Source: Cryobacterium sp. HLT2-28
Lineage (GTDB): Bacteria > Actinomycetota > Actinomycetes > Actinomycetales > Microbacteriaceae
NCBI RefSeq assembly: GCF_004402495.1
Contig: NZ_SOFH01000016.1
Location: forward strand, 91,528 to 155,527
Direction: 5' to 3'
Length of the DNA stretch: 64,000 nucleotides
The notes under the pieces are model-generated. The model worked only from the letters and a program-made list of their open reading frames with translations. It searched no databases and was not told the DNA's origin. Shown piece by piece: positions 18,685 through 27,700 of this stretch; position 1 is the first letter of the stretch; each line of letters opens with the position of its first letter. The translations under genes were made by a program, and so were the position numbers.

Positions 18685-18707
18685 GTGTCGGATGAATGTA
18701 GTACTGT
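18685..18707 (+). promoter_or_regulatory. clgR promoter matching the RecA-NDp motif
   Basis: GTGTCGGAT (18685-18693), exactly eight bases, then TACTGT (18702-18707). This fits the mycobacterial DNA-damage promoter pattern TTGTCRGTG-N8-TAnnnT, which is PafBC-dependent there: the core TGTCRG and the spacing match. Transcription would start near 18714, giving a 70-base leader. An identical layout is found at recA. Confidence 0.6.
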
Positions 18708-18783
18708 AGGCCATCCGCCACACCAGACACCAGATGACCGTAGTTCACAAGTGGTACTGAAAAGGTACGAGAAGGAGGTTCCG

Positions 18784-19092
18784 ATGATTCTTGTAAGACA
18801 GGAAATCGGCGATGTGCTCAGGGACTTCCGCCTGCAGAAAGGGCGCACTCTGCGTCAGGTTGCGAGCAAGGCCAGCGTGGCCCTCGGCTACCTGAGCGAG
18901 GTCGAACGCGGTCAGAAGGAAGCGTCCTCCGAAATTCTGGCCTCCGTCGCAGACGCGTTGGAGACCCCGATCTCGGTCATCATGCGCGAGGTCGGCGACC
19001 GTCTCGCGGTCATCGAGGGAATCGACCGTTTCCCCGACACCGTTCCGGACGAACTGGTCGCCAACTTCGACACCGGTCTGATGGTTCGCTGA
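18784..19092 (+). CDS. clgR: ClgR-type helix-turn-helix transcriptional regulator
   Basis: A 102-residue XRE-family regulator. The DNA-binding helices span about residues 18-42 (TLRQVASKASVALGYLSEVERG). Size and position between cinA and recA match actinobacterial ClgR, which activates clp protease and some repair genes; the name is by family and location. GGAGG at 18774-18778 fixes the ATG at 18784, although the frame is open upstream to 18619. The C-terminal Val-Arg end may matter, because ClgR is a Clp substrate in relatives. Confidence 0.88.
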   Translation: MILVRQEIGDVLRDFRLQKGRTLRQVASKASVALGYLSEVERGQKEASSEILASVADALETPISVIMREVGDRLAVIEGIDRFPDTVPDELVANFDTGLMVR

Positions 19093-19123
19093 CGCTTGCG
19101 GCAGCGATTCCTGTGCTCCCCGC

Positions 19124-19345
19124 ATGCGCCTGAGTGAGTTCCGGCAGGCCCTGAACGACGAGTTCGGCGAAGGTTACGGTCGCGTGCTCACCCGGGACCT
19201 CATCCTCACCGCCTTCGGGCGCACCGCCGACCAGGCACTGGCCGGCGGTGCGTCGGCACGCGATGTGTGGCTTGCGCTCTGCGCCGAAACGGACGTCCCG
19301 AAGAGCCGCTGGTACGGCGCGGGGCTTCCCGCCGCGCGGAAATAG
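19124..19345 (+). CDS. DUF3046 domain protein
   Basis: A 73-residue soluble protein of a family limited to Actinobacteria and usually found just before recA. It begins MRLSEFRQALNDEFG and ends in VPKSRWYGAGLP, the conserved features of DUF3046. The function is unknown. It follows clgR by 31 bases and could share its transcript. Confidence 0.87.
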   Translation: MRLSEFRQALNDEFGEGYGRVLTRDLILTAFGRTADQALAGGASARDVWLALCAETDVPKSRWYGAGLPAARK

Positions 19346-19390
19346 CACCCGCTCCGTCGACACCCGCTCCGTCGACACCCGCTTCGTCCG
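19346..19390. repeat. 15-bp tandem repeat, three copies
   Basis: Three adjacent units begin at 19346, 19361 and 19376. The first two are identical (CACCCGCTCCGTCGA); the third has three changes. The array starts directly after the DUF3046 stop codon, at the beginning of the 318-base gap before recA. Confidence 0.85.
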
Positions 19391-19440
19391 GCGCGGCGCC
19401 GGTGAGTTTCGACGACACGCCCGATTCGAGAGCCAAAAGC

Positions 19441-19469
19441 TCGAATACGTGTTCGCATCTTGCTAGGCT
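19441..19469 (+). promoter_or_regulatory. LexA (SOS) box over a recA promoter
   Basis: TCGAATACGTGTTCGC at 19441-19456 matches the actinobacterial SOS box (TCGAAC-N4-GTTCGA) at 10 of 12 defined bases. Eight bases downstream is TGCTAGGCT, an extended -10 (TAGGCT at 19464-19469). With a 17-base spacer the -35 falls inside the box, so bound LexA would block RNA polymerase. Transcription would start near 19476. Confidence 0.8.
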
Positions 19470-19524
19470 CCTCAACAGCAGACGTCGACGACGGATTGTG
19501 CACGTGCACCGCGGTTTCCGGCCG

Positions 19525-19547
19525 ATGTCGGAGGTGCGGCGTACAGT
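19525..19547 (+). promoter_or_regulatory. Second recA promoter, RecA-NDp/PafBC-like
   Basis: ATGTCGGAG (19525-19533), eight bases, then TACAGT (19542-19547). This matches TTGTCRGTG-N8-TAnnnT in core and spacing. The start would be near 19554, giving a leader of about 110 bases before recA. It lies downstream of the LexA-controlled promoter. A perfect 12-base palindrome (GTGCACGTGCAC, 19498-19509) separates the two. Confidence 0.6.
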
Positions 19548-19663
19548 CGGTTTTCGTCAGAGACAGACAGCGAATGCCTTGTCGAGAGCGGCACCCGGGG
19601 TCTTCCCGGTCGCCGCGGTCGACAGCCTATAGGCGCCGAAACGCACGACCGAAGGAGTCCACC

Positions 19664-20803
19664 ATGGCATCAGCAGCAGACCGCGAGAAGGCACTCGACA
19701 CCGCGCTCGCCCAGATTGACCGCCAGTTCGGCAAGGGCTCGGTCATGCGTCTGGGCAGCGACGAGCGCGCCCCCGTCGAGACCATCTCCACCGGATCCAT
19801 CGCCCTGGACGTCGCGCTCGGGATCGGTGGGCTCCCGCGCGGCCGCATCGTCGAGATCTACGGCCCGGAGTCCTCCGGCAAGACCACGCTGACCCTGCAC
19901 GCGATCGCCAACGCGCAGAAGGGCGGCGGAATCGCCGCTTTCATCGACGCGGAACACGCCCTCGATCCTGAATACGCGAGGAAGCTCGGCGTCGACATCG
20001 ACGCCCTCCTGGTCTCCCAGCCCGACACGGGTGAACAGGCGCTCGAGATCGCCGACATGCTCGTGCGAAGCGGCTCGATCGACCTGATCGTCATCGACTC
20101 CGTCGCCGCGCTCGTGCCCCGCGCCGAGATCGAGGGAGAGATGGGTGACTCGCACGTCGGACTCCAGGCCCGCCTGATGTCCCAGGCGCTGCGCAAGCTC
20201 ACCGGTGGCCTCAGCCAGACCAACACCACCATGATCTTCATCAACCAGCTGCGCGAGAAGATCGGCGTGTTCTTCGGCAGCCCCGAGACCACCGCCGGGG
20301 GAAAGGCGCTCAAGTTCTACGCCTCGGTCCGACTGGACATCCGCCGGATCGAAACCCTCAAGGACGGCACCGAAGCCGTCGGTAACCGCACCAGGGTCAA
20401 GGTCGTCAAGAACAAGATGGCGCCGCCGTTCAAGCAGGCCGAATTCGACATCATCTACGGCATCGGCATCTCCCGGGAGGGCAGCCTGATCGACTTCGGC
20501 GTCGACCAGGGCATCGTCAAGAAGTCCGGAGCCTGGTACACCTACGACGGCGACCAGCTCGGCCAGGGCAAGGAGAACTCCCGGAACTTCCTGCTCAAGA
20601 ACCCCGACATGGCCAACGAGATCGAGAAGAAGATCCTCTTCAAGCTTGGCGTCGGCCCCGAAGGTGCCGCAGCCAAGAAGGCCCAACTCGCAGCCGACGC
20701 CGCTGCAGCCGCAGTCACGGCTGCCGCCGCAGCCGCGGCCAAGGAGGCCGGCCTGGACGCCAAGTCCGTCCCGGCGAAGCTCGCAGCGCGCAAGGGCGCG
20801 TAG
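19664..20803 (+). CDS. recA: Recombinase RecA
   Basis: A 379-residue recombinase that catalyses strand exchange and triggers LexA self-cleavage. Walker A is GPESSGKT (67-74). The DNA-binding loops, [19 protein letters not shown] and the C-terminal domain are intact, followed by an Ala-rich tail of about 45 residues. GAAGGAG at 19651-19657 fixes the ATG at 19664; the frame stays open to 19460, but that stretch is leader. No intein is present. Two promoters precede it, and recX follows after five bases. Confidence 0.98.
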   Translation: MASAADREKALDTALAQIDRQFGKGSVMRLGSDERAPVETISTGSIALDVALGIGGLPRGRIVEIYGPESSGKTTLTLHAIANAQKGGGIAAFIDAEHALDPEYARKLGVDIDALLVSQPDTGEQALEIADMLVRSGSIDLIVIDSVAALVPRAEIEGEMGDSHVGLQARLMSQALRKLTGGLSQTNTTMIFINQLREKIGVFFGSPETTAGGKALKFYASVRLDIRRIETLKDGTEAVGNRTRVKVVKNKMAPPFKQAEFDIIYGIGISREGSLIDFGVDQGIVKKSGAWYTYDGDQLGQGKENSRNFLLKNPDMANEIEKKILFKLGVGPEGAAAKKAQLAADAAAAAVTAAAAAAAKEAGLDAKSVPAKLAARKGA

Positions 20804-20808
20804 CCGCG

Positions 20809-21600
20809 ATGGTTCACTTCGAACCGGCCGACGAGGTCACTCCGATCAGCGCGGCCCGCGCGAAAAGCAAGGCTCGGGCCGCGGCGAAGGCCCTGTCGGC
20901 CGAACCGGCCGCGGAGGACTTCGCCGCGGGAACACCGGCACTGGCCCCGGTCACCTACCTGCGCGGTGGGGCCCCGGCCGGTTCAGCCCCGAATGGTTCA
21001 ACCCCGAATGGTTCAGCCCCGACCGCGGCGCCGCCCGAGGCGCACGAGGCAGACGAGGATGCCCCGGGTGCGGCTTCCTCGGCCACCGCCGAGGCCGACG
21101 CGGCGGCCGAACGGGAATACGCGGAGCAGGTGCTGCTGCAGCGGCTGCGCGCACGCTCACTGTCGGCCACCGAGGCACGCACTGTTCTGGCCGGCACCGA
21201 GATCGCCGAACACGAGATCGACGAGGTCATCGACCGGTTCGCCGAACTCGGCTACATCGACGAGGGCAAGCTGGCCGACCAGATCCTGCACAGCCACCAC
21301 GAACGCAAGGGCCTGGGCCGGTCCGGGGTGCAGGCCGAGATGCGCCGCCGCGGCCTCGACCACGACCTGATCCTCGAAAAGCTCGAAGAGCTCCCCGACG
21401 ACGAGGCGGAACGCGCCATCGAACTGGCCTGCAAGCGGGTGCAGCAACTGGGCCGCCTCGACGACCAGACCGTCGACCGGAGGCTGACCGGGTTCCTCAT
21501 GCGCAAGGGTTACGCCTCGTCCGCAGTGCGCCTGGCCGTCAAGGCCGCCCTGGCGTCCCGGTCCGGTTCCGGGGGAGCATCACGGGTGCGGTTCCGCTGA
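20809..21600 (+). CDS. recX: Regulatory protein RecX
   Basis: RecX binds and restrains RecA filaments. The RecX helices run from about residue 105 (EYAEQVLLQRLRARSLSATEAR) to the end, with the family segments ELGYIDEGKLADQ and RKGLGRSGVQAEMRRRGL. The first ~100 residues are a low-complexity, Ala/Pro-rich extension containing a GSAPN-GSTPN-GSAPT repeat. Length is 263 residues, against about 150-180 for typical RecX. It begins five bases after recA and is surely co-transcribed. Confidence 0.92.
   Translation: MVHFEPADEVTPISAARAKSKARAAAKALSAEPAAEDFAAGTPALAPVTYLRGGAPAGSAPNGSTPNGSAPTAAPPEAHEADEDAPGAASSATAEADAAAEREYAEQVLLQRLRARSLSATEARTVLAGTEIAEHEIDEVIDRFAELGYIDEGKLADQILHSHHERKGLGRSGVQAEMRRRGLDHDLILEKLEELPDDEAERAIELACKRVQQLGRLDDQTVDRRLTGFLMRKGYASSAVRLAVKAALASRSGSGGASRVRFR
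20980..21024. repeat. In-frame 15-bp tandem repeat in recX
   Basis: Three copies of GGTTCAGCCCCGAAT start at 20980, 20995 and 21010, with one or two changes each. They encode the pentapeptides GSAPN, GSTPN and GSAPT in the disordered N-terminal region of RecX. Change in copy number would not shift the frame. Confidence 0.85.
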
Positions 21601-21651
21601 TCCGGCGGTCCTTTCCCGCGCTCAGGGTTCGACGCGTAAACTGAGGCCACT

Positions 21652-23343
21652 ATGACCCGCAGTACCCCCGCATCCCCATTCTCCGGCGCCGTGACGCTGA
21701 GCCCACCGGCAGCAAGCACCGAGGACGACCCGATGACCCGCACCCGCACCCTGATCGCGCCGTCGAGCGCGGCCCGCGCCGCGGACGGCCGGGTGCGCAC
21801 CTACGAGGTGCGCACCTTCGGCTGCCAGATGAACGTGCACGATTCCGAACGCCTGAGCGGTTCGCTCGAGGCGGCCGGTTACGTCCCCGCCGCCGGCGAG
21901 GAGGCCGACATCGTCGTGCTCAACACCTGCGCCGTGCGGGAGAACGCAGACAACAAGCTCTACGGCAACCTGGGCCAGCTGGCGTCGGTGAAGCGGCGCC
22001 ACGAAGGCATGCAGATCGCCGTGGGCGGCTGCCTCGCCCAGAAGGACAAGGACACGATCCTGGCCAAGGCCCCCTGGGTCGACGTCGTGTTCGGCACCCA
22101 CAACATGGGGTCGCTGCCCAGCCTGCTGGAACGGTCCCGCCACAACGGCGAGGCCCAGCTCGAGATCCTCGAGGCGCTGGAAACCTTCCCGTCCACCCTG
22201 CCGACCAAACGCGACTCCAGCTACAGCGGCTGGGTGTCCATTTCGGTCGGTTGCAACAACACCTGCACGTTCTGCATCGTGCCGGCGCTCCGCGGCAAGG
22301 AGAAGGACCGCCGTCCCGGCGAGATCCTCGCCGAGATCCAGTCCCTCGTCGACGACGGGGCGATCGAGGTCACCCTGCTCGGCCAGAACGTCAACTCCTA
22401 CGGCGTCGAATTCGGAGACCGTCTCGCGTTCGGCAAGTTGCTGCGCGCCGCGGGACGGATCGAGGGGCTGGAACGCATCCGGTTCACCAGCCCGCACCCC
22501 GCCGCGTTCACCGACGACGTGATCGACGCGATGGCGGAGACCCCGGCGGTCATGCCGCAGCTGCACATGCCCCTGCAATCCGGCTCCGACCGCATCCTCA
22601 AGTCGATGCGGCGCTCCTACCGCTCCGCCCGTTTCCTCGGCATCCTCGACCGGGTGCGGGCCCAGATGCCGCACGCGGCGATCAGCACCGACATCATCGT
22701 CGGTTTCCCCGGCGAGACCGAGGAGGACTTCCAGGAGACCCTCCGCGTGGTCGAACTGGCCCGGTTCGCGACCGCGTTCACCTTCCAGTACTCGATCCGG
22801 CCAGGCACCCCGGCCGCCACCATGGCCGACCAGGTGCCCAAAGAGGTCGTGCAGGACCGCTACGAACGCCTCGCCGCGCTCCAGGAACGCATCTCCTGGG
22901 AGGAGAACCAGGCCGTGATCGGCCGAGAGGTCGACCTCCTGGTCGCCAACGGCGAGGGCCGCAAGGATGCCGACACCCACCGGCTGAGCGGGCGCGCCCC
23001 CGATAGCCGGCTGGTGCACTTCGACGTCCCGGCAGGGTCCGAACTGCCCCGGCCCGGCGACATCGTCACCGTGACCGTGACCCAGGCCGCGCCGTTCCAC
23101 CTGATCGCCGACTCGCTCGACGGCTCCCCGCTGCGGATCCGGCGCACCCGTGCCGGCGATGCCTGGGACCTGGCCGAGGCCGAGGCGTGCGGGGTGCCCA
23201 GCCACGGCGGTGCAGCCGCGACGGGCGGCGCCGTGTCCCTCGGAATGCCGACCCTGGGCCTGCCCTCCACCGTGCTGCCCGCCGCGGAGCGCAGCACGGT
23301 TTCCACGACCCCGATCTACGACGTCACCGACGGGGAGCGCTAA
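21652..23343 (+). CDS. miaB: tRNA-2-methylthio-N6-dimethylallyladenosine synthase
   Basis: A radical-SAM methylthiotransferase acting on A37 of tRNAs, after MiaA. The N-terminal domain carries cysteines in [21 protein letters not shown] and VGGCLAQ; the radical-SAM cluster is [13 protein letters not shown]; a TRAM domain follows, then about 60 extra residues. Length is 563. The ATG at 21652 follows TAAACT (21637-21642) by nine bases, favouring it over a second in-frame ATG at 21733. The order miaB-miaA-dapF is conserved. Confidence 0.95.
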   Translation: MTRSTPASPFSGAVTLSPPAASTEDDPMTRTRTLIAPSSAARAADGRVRTYEVRTFGCQMNVHDSERLSGSLEAAGYVPAAGEEADIVVLNTCAVRENADNKLYGNLGQLASVKRRHEGMQIAVGGCLAQKDKDTILAKAPWVDVVFGTHNMGSLPSLLERSRHNGEAQLEILEALETFPSTLPTKRDSSYSGWVSISVGCNNTCTFCIVPALRGKEKDRRPGEILAEIQSLVDDGAIEVTLLGQNVNSYGVEFGDRLAFGKLLRAAGRIEGLERIRFTSPHPAAFTDDVIDAMAETPAVMPQLHMPLQSGSDRILKSMRRSYRSARFLGILDRVRAQMPHAAISTDIIVGFPGETEEDFQETLRVVELARFATAFTFQYSIRPGTPAATMADQVPKEVVQDRYERLAALQERISWEENQAVIGREVDLLVANGEGRKDADTHRLSGRAPDSRLVHFDVPAGSELPRPGDIVTVTVTQAAPFHLIADSLDGSPLRIRRTRAGDAWDLAEAEACGVPSHGGAAATGGAVSLGMPTLGLPSTVLPAAERSTVSTTPIYDVTDGER

Positions 23344-23347
23344 CCGG

Positions 23348-24313
23348 GTGCACGACGTCGACACGGACGCCGGCCCCGGACTGGTGGTCGTGGTCGGGCC
23401 GACCGGCACCGGCAAGTCCGAGCTCTCCCTCGACCTCGCGGAACGCCTGGCCGCGCGCGGCCGGGCCGCGGAGATCGTCAACGCGGATGCCATGCAGTTG
23501 TACCGCGGAATGGACATCGGCACCGCCAAGCTCTCCGTGGCGGAACGCCGCGGCATCCCGCACCATCTCCTCGACGTGCTGGCGGTGACCGATGAGGCCA
23601 CTGTCGCGCGGTACCAGGTCGAGGCCAGGGCGGCCATCACCGAGATCATCGGGCGGGGAGCCGTGCCCATCCTCGTCGGCGGCTCCGGGCTGTACGTGTC
23701 GTCTGTCGTGTTCGACTTCCAGTTCCCCGGCACCGACCCCGTGCTCCGGGCGCGGCTGGAGGCCGAACTGGTCGAGCAGGGCCCCGGCGCGCTCTACGCC
23801 CGGCTCAAAGCCGTCGACCCGGCCGCTGCGGCCCGGATCGGCGCGAGCAACGGCCGCCGGCTCGTGCGCGCGCTCGAGGTCGTCGAAATCACCGGAGCCC
23901 CGCACTCCGCGGCGCTGCCCGGTGACCCGGTCTACTGGCGGCCGACCGTGACCGTCGGGCTGCGCACGCCCCGGGACGAGCTGACGCCCCGCCTCGACGC
24001 GCGTGTCACCGCGATGTGGGCCGCGGGGCTGCCCGACGAGGTCGAGGCGCTGATCCCGGCGGGAATCGAAACCGGCGTCACGGCCAGCCGGGCCATCGGC
24101 TACGCGCAGGCGCTCGGCCAGCTTCGTGGCACCCTCACCCCTGCCGAGGCGATCGAGCAGACCCAGCAGTTCACCCGCCGCTACGCCCGGCGACAGGTCA
24201 GCTGGTTCAAGCGCTCCCCGCACACCCACTGGATCGACTCCGCCGCCGCCGACCGGGTGCAGCAGGCCGTCGATCGGATCGACGGCGGGATGCCGGCGAC
24301 GCCGCTCTCCTAA
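23348..24313 (+). CDS. miaA: tRNA dimethylallyltransferase
   Basis: Adds the dimethylallyl group to A37 of tRNAs reading UNN codons, providing the substrate for MiaB. The P-loop is [13 protein letters not shown], and the substrate segment [17 protein letters not shown] and the C-terminal [13 protein letters not shown] are all typical. The GTG at 23348 starts four bases after the miaB stop and gives 321 residues, the normal length. The frame stays open further upstream, but only within miaB. Confidence 0.95.
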   Translation: MHDVDTDAGPGLVVVVGPTGTGKSELSLDLAERLAARGRAAEIVNADAMQLYRGMDIGTAKLSVAERRGIPHHLLDVLAVTDEATVARYQVEARAAITEIIGRGAVPILVGGSGLYVSSVVFDFQFPGTDPVLRARLEAELVEQGPGALYARLKAVDPAAAARIGASNGRRLVRALEVVEITGAPHSAALPGDPVYWRPTVTVGLRTPRDELTPRLDARVTAMWAAGLPDEVEALIPAGIETGVTASRAIGYAQALGQLRGTLTPAEAIEQTQQFTRRYARRQVSWFKRSPHTHWIDSAAADRVQQAVDRIDGGMPATPLS

Positions 24314-24322
24314 ACTGGACCC

Positions 24323-25204
24323 ATGGGACTGGATCTGAACTTCACCAAGGGCCACGGCACGGGCAACGATTTCGTGTTGTTCGCCGACCCTGACGGCCGC
24401 ATCGACCTCACCCCCGACCAGATCCGCGCTGTCTGCGACCGCCGGTTCGGCATCGGCGGCGATGGCATCATCCGTGCGGTGCGTTCGCGCAGCCTCGACG
24501 CGGGCGGCGCCGCACTGGCCGAGGACGACCAGGCCGAATGGTTCATGGACTATTGGAACGCCGACGGCACCGTCTCGGAAATGTGCGGCAACGGCATCCG
24601 CGTGTACACCCGGTTCCTGGTGGAGCAGGGCCTGGCCACGCTCGCCGGCGGCGAGACCCTGAGCATCGGAACGCGCGGGGGAGTGCGCGACGTGCAGCGC
24701 GGCGGAACCGGCTACCAGGTCGACCTCGGCCGGTGGAAGCTCGACGGCGGGGAACCGCTCGTGCGGGCCAAGAACCTGCCGGTCGCCCGCCCCGGCCTCG
24801 GCATCAACGTGGGCAACCCGCACGTCGTCGTGGCCCTCGCCGACGACGCCGAACTGGAGAACGCCGACCTCACCTTCGTGCCGCAGCTCGACCCGGAGCC
24901 GTCGGCCGGCGCGAACATCGAATTCGTGGTGCCCAACGATCCGTTGGTCGTCGACGGCGTCGGCCGCATCCGGATGCGCGTGCACGAGCGCGGCAGCGGC
25001 GAAACGTTGTCCTGCGGTACCGGCGCCGCCGCGGCGGCCCTCGCGACCCGGCACTGGGCCGGAGCCGGGGCACCCAACCAGTGGCGGGTCGAAGTGCGGG
25101 GCGGCGTGCTGGGCGTGCGGATGTTCCCGACCGAGGACGGCGAGCACGTGTCACTGTCCGGCCCGGCCGACCTGGTCTTCGACGGGGTCTTCCGCCTGGC
25201 CTGA
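24323..25204 (+). CDS. dapF: Diaminopimelate epimerase
   Basis: Converts LL-DAP to meso-DAP for peptidoglycan and lysine. The two catalytic cysteines are in EMCGNGIR and LSCGTGAAA, and the N-terminal [10 protein letters not shown] motif is present. Length is 293 residues. TAAACT (24311-24316) ends six bases before the ATG, and no Shine-Dalgarno sequence is visible, so the gene probably has its own leaderless promoter at the end of miaA. It converges on a methyltransferase gene. Confidence 0.96.
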   Translation: MGLDLNFTKGHGTGNDFVLFADPDGRIDLTPDQIRAVCDRRFGIGGDGIIRAVRSRSLDAGGAALAEDDQAEWFMDYWNADGTVSEMCGNGIRVYTRFLVEQGLATLAGGETLSIGTRGGVRDVQRGGTGYQVDLGRWKLDGGEPLVRAKNLPVARPGLGINVGNPHVVVALADDAELENADLTFVPQLDPEPSAGANIEFVVPNDPLVVDGVGRIRMRVHERGSGETLSCGTGAAAAALATRHWAGAGAPNQWRVEVRGGVLGVRMFPTEDGEHVSLSGPADLVFDGVFRLA

Positions 25205-25247
25205 GAACGCGCCGGACCGGCTCCGTGTCAGGCGTCGTGCCCGGGAG

Positions 25248-25859
25248 TCACTCGTGGCGCTTGACGCGGAGCACCCGGAAGCCCTTGCTGATGGCGTGCC
25301 GGCTGGTCGTGAACTCGTCGGGCAGGTCGCCGTCGAGCCAGCGCTGCAGCGAGTCGGAGCCGAGGTTGCGCTGCACGACGAGCCAGGCATCCGAGTCGGG
25401 CTCCAGGCGCGGCAGCCAGGTGTGCAGGAGGTTGTGCAGCTCGCTCTTGCCCACCCGGATCGGCGGGTTCGACCAGATCGTGCGAAAGCTCAGATGGGCC
25501 GGAACCTGGTCGGGCAGCACGGCCGTGACGTTGGTCAGGCCCAGCTTCTCCGCGTTGAGCCGCACGAGGTCGAGCGCGCGCTCGTTCACGTCGACCGCCC
25601 AGATGGTGGCCCGGGGCGAGGCGAGGGCCAGGTGCAGGCTGATCGGTCCCCAGCCGCAGCCGAGGTCGAGGAAGTCGCCGCCCGGCGGCGGGGTCGGAGC
25701 GTTGCCGAGCAGGACCTGGGTGCCGGTGTCGATGTGGTCGGGGCTGAAGACCGAATTGGCGGTCGTCAACAGCCGGTCCTGGCCGCCCAGCGAAACAGTG
25801 ATCTGCCTGAGTTTCAGGGCGCTGTCGGGTGCCGGGGTGAAGTAGTGGTCTGAGGCCAT
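25248..25859 (-). CDS. RsmC-like class I SAM-dependent methyltransferase
   Basis: A 203-residue enzyme like the catalytic half of RsmC (16S rRNA m2G1207 methyltransferase). Motif I is LGCGWGPIS, and the NPPIRVG motif, which typically marks amino methylation, is present. It starts MASDHYFTP at 25859; the frame is open to 25922, but TAGGTT (25867-25872, minus strand) ends seven bases before this ATG. Divergent hflX starts only 42 bases away, so both promoters are packed into that gap. Confidence 0.88.
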   Translation of the reverse strand: MASDHYFTPAPDSALKLRQITVSLGGQDRLLTTANSVFSPDHIDTGTQVLLGNAPTPPPGGDFLDLGCGWGPISLHLALASPRATIWAVDVNERALDLVRLNAEKLGLTNVTAVLPDQVPAHLSFRTIWSNPPIRVGKSELHNLLHTWLPRLEPDSDAWLVVQRNLGSDSLQRWLDGDLPDEFTTSRHAISKGFRVLRVKRHE

Positions 25860-25901
25860 AGTAGGGAACCTATCGTGCTTCGAGGAACTAAGGTTAAAGC
25901 A

Positions 25902-27440
25902 ATGATTGAGCCAACCGAGCACGACAACGACGACGATGTGGTAGCGCGCGTCCTGGCCAGCGCCGAGAGCAAAGCCGCTGGCTATTCGCTATTCCGGAGC
26001 GGTTCCGCCCAGGCCCTGCAGGCCGACTCGTCCACCGCGGAATCCGACGAGGGCCACGACGGGGCGCAGCAGGATCGGGAGGACCGCAACGCGCTCCGCC
26101 GCGTGCCCAGCCTCTCCACCGAACTCGAGGACGTCACCGAGGTCGAATACCGGCAACTGCGACTCGAGAACGTCGTGCTGATCGGCCTGTACACCCAGGG
26201 CACCGTGGCCGACGCGGAGAACTCCATGCGCGAGCTCGCCGCCCTCGCCGAGACGGCGGGCGCGACCGTGCTCGACGGGCTGATGCAGCGCCGCGCCAAG
26301 CCCGACGCGAGCACCTACCTCGGCAAGGGCAAGGCCGAGGAACTCGCCGGCATCGTGAAGGCGATGGGCGCCGACACCGTGATCGCCGACACCGAACTGG
26401 CCCCCAGCCAGCGACGCGCACTCGAGGACGTGGTCAAGGTCAAGGTCATCGACCGCACCGCCGTCATCCTCGACATCTTCAGCCAGCACGCCAAGAGCCG
26501 CGAGGGCAAGGCGCAGGTCGAACTCGCCCAGCTCGAGTACCTCCTGCCGCGCCTGCGCGGCTGGGGCGACTCGATGTCCCGACAGGCCGGCGGCCAGGTC
26601 GGCGGCGCCGGCGCGGGCATGGGCTCCCGCGGCCCCGGTGAAACGAAGATCGAGCTCGACCGGCGCCGCATCCATACCCGGATGTCCCGGCTCCGCAAGC
26701 AGATCCTCGAGATGAAACCCGCCCGTGAAGCCAAGCGGGCCAACCGCAAGCGCAACTCCGTGCCATCCGTCGCCATCGTCGGCTACACCAACGCCGGCAA
26801 GTCGAGCCTGCTCAACCGGATCACCCGGGCCGGCGTGCTCGTGGAGAACTCCCTCTTCGCCACTCTCGACGCCACCGTGCGCAAGTCGACAACGGCCGAC
26901 GGGCGCCTGTACACCCTCACCGACACCGTCGGCTTCGTGCGCAACCTGCCTCACCAGCTGGTCGAGGCCTTCCGTTCCACCCTCGAGGAAGTGGCCGACG
27001 CCGACGTCATCGTGCACGTCGTCGACGGCTCCCACCCCGATCCGGCCAGCCAGCTCTCCACGGTGCGCGAGGTGATCGGCGAGGTCGGCGCCAGGGACAT
27101 CCCCGAGATCGTCGTCTTCAACAAGGCCGACCTCGTCGGCGAGGACGACCGGCTGGTGCTGCGGGGGCTGTGGCCGCAGGGCATCTTCGTCTCCGCCCGC
27201 ACCGGCGAGGGCATCGAGGAGCTTCTCGCGGCCGTCTCCGAGCTCCTGCCGCGCCCCAAGATCGAGCTCAGGCTGCTCATCCCCTACGAGCGCGGCGACC
27301 TCATCGCCGCGCTGCACGACCAGGGACAGGTGCTCTCGACGGACTACGTCGAGACCGGCACCGAGGTGACCGCCCTGGTCACCCCCGACATCCAGGCCCA
27401 GTTCGGCCCGTTCATCGTTCGGCCCTCCGTCAGCGCCTGA
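25902..27440 (+). CDS. hflX: GTPase HflX
   Basis: A ribosome-associated GTPase that splits stalled 70S particles. After an acidic N-terminal region, the HflX domain ([28 protein letters not shown]-like segment) leads to the G domain with GYTNAGKSSLLN, DTVGFVRNLP and NKADL. Length is 512 residues. TAAGGT (25889-25894) ends seven bases before the ATG at 25902, so I use this start and not an in-frame one at 25875. It is divergent from the RsmC-like gene. Confidence 0.95.
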   Translation: MIEPTEHDNDDDVVARVLASAESKAAGYSLFRSGSAQALQADSSTAESDEGHDGAQQDREDRNALRRVPSLSTELEDVTEVEYRQLRLENVVLIGLYTQGTVADAENSMRELAALAETAGATVLDGLMQRRAKPDASTYLGKGKAEELAGIVKAMGADTVIADTELAPSQRRALEDVVKVKVIDRTAVILDIFSQHAKSREGKAQVELAQLEYLLPRLRGWGDSMSRQAGGQVGGAGAGMGSRGPGETKIELDRRRIHTRMSRLRKQILEMKPAREAKRANRKRNSVPSVAIVGYTNAGKSSLLNRITRAGVLVENSLFATLDATVRKSTTADGRLYTLTDTVGFVRNLPHQLVEAFRSTLEEVADADVIVHVVDGSHPDPASQLSTVREVIGEVGARDIPEIVVFNKADLVGEDDRLVLRGLWPQGIFVSARTGEGIEELLAAVSELLPRPKIELRLLIPYERGDLIAALHDQGQVLSTDYVETGTEVTALVTPDIQAQFGPFIVRPSVSA

Positions 27441-27443
27441 GCC

Positions 27444-27501
27444 GGATCTGGGCAGGCTCGATCACCGGGGCCGGCTCTCGACAGGTTCGATCACCGCGGC
27501 C
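27444..27501. repeat. Two adjacent imperfect 29-bp direct repeats
   Basis: Copies at 27444-27472 and 27473-27501 agree at 24 of 29 bases, sharing CAGG-TTCGATCACCG-like cores. The sequence (TCTCGACAGGTTCGATCACC in the second copy) resembles an intergenic repeat I associate with Microbacteriaceae genomes. It lies between hflX and metF, where no gene is seen. Confidence 0.7.
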
Positions 27502-27548
27502 TGCGCGAAACATAAAGTCACAGTCTGGCGGCCCCCGAGCGGGGTTGC

Positions 27549-27700
27549 TAGAGTCTCATTCAATCGTTGCCGCCGAGGTTTCACGTCGGGGGCATGGAGC
27601 GACAGCCGAGCCCGGCATCCGCCCGCGAACACCCGCCAGGCCTGCCTGGCGGTCCGCGGCCGCCCGGCACCCGCCGGTGCGGGCAACTGTCGAATGAGGT
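27549..27700 (+). promoter_or_regulatory. metF promoter and structured 5' leader
   Basis: TGCTAGAGT includes an extended -10 (TAGAGT, 27549-27554), giving a leader of about 140 bases. The leader holds a perfect 8-bp hairpin (CCGCCAGG, loop CCTG, 27633-27652). A second hairpin has 5+4 bp with one bulge (27662-27684) and ends 11 bases before GAGG at 27696-27699. No known SAM or cobalamin riboswitch consensus is visible. Translational control of metF is plausible. Confidence 0.5.

Noticed and set aside
19460..19663. N-terminal extension of recA from 19460
   Set aside because: RecA starts [11 protein letters not shown] after GAAGGAG; the upstream part contains the promoters.
27560..27700. Cobalamin or SAM riboswitch before metF
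   Set aside because: GCCAGG-CCTG-CCTGGC looks a little like a B12 box, but the other conserved cobalamin boxes and the SAM-I/IV cores are missing.
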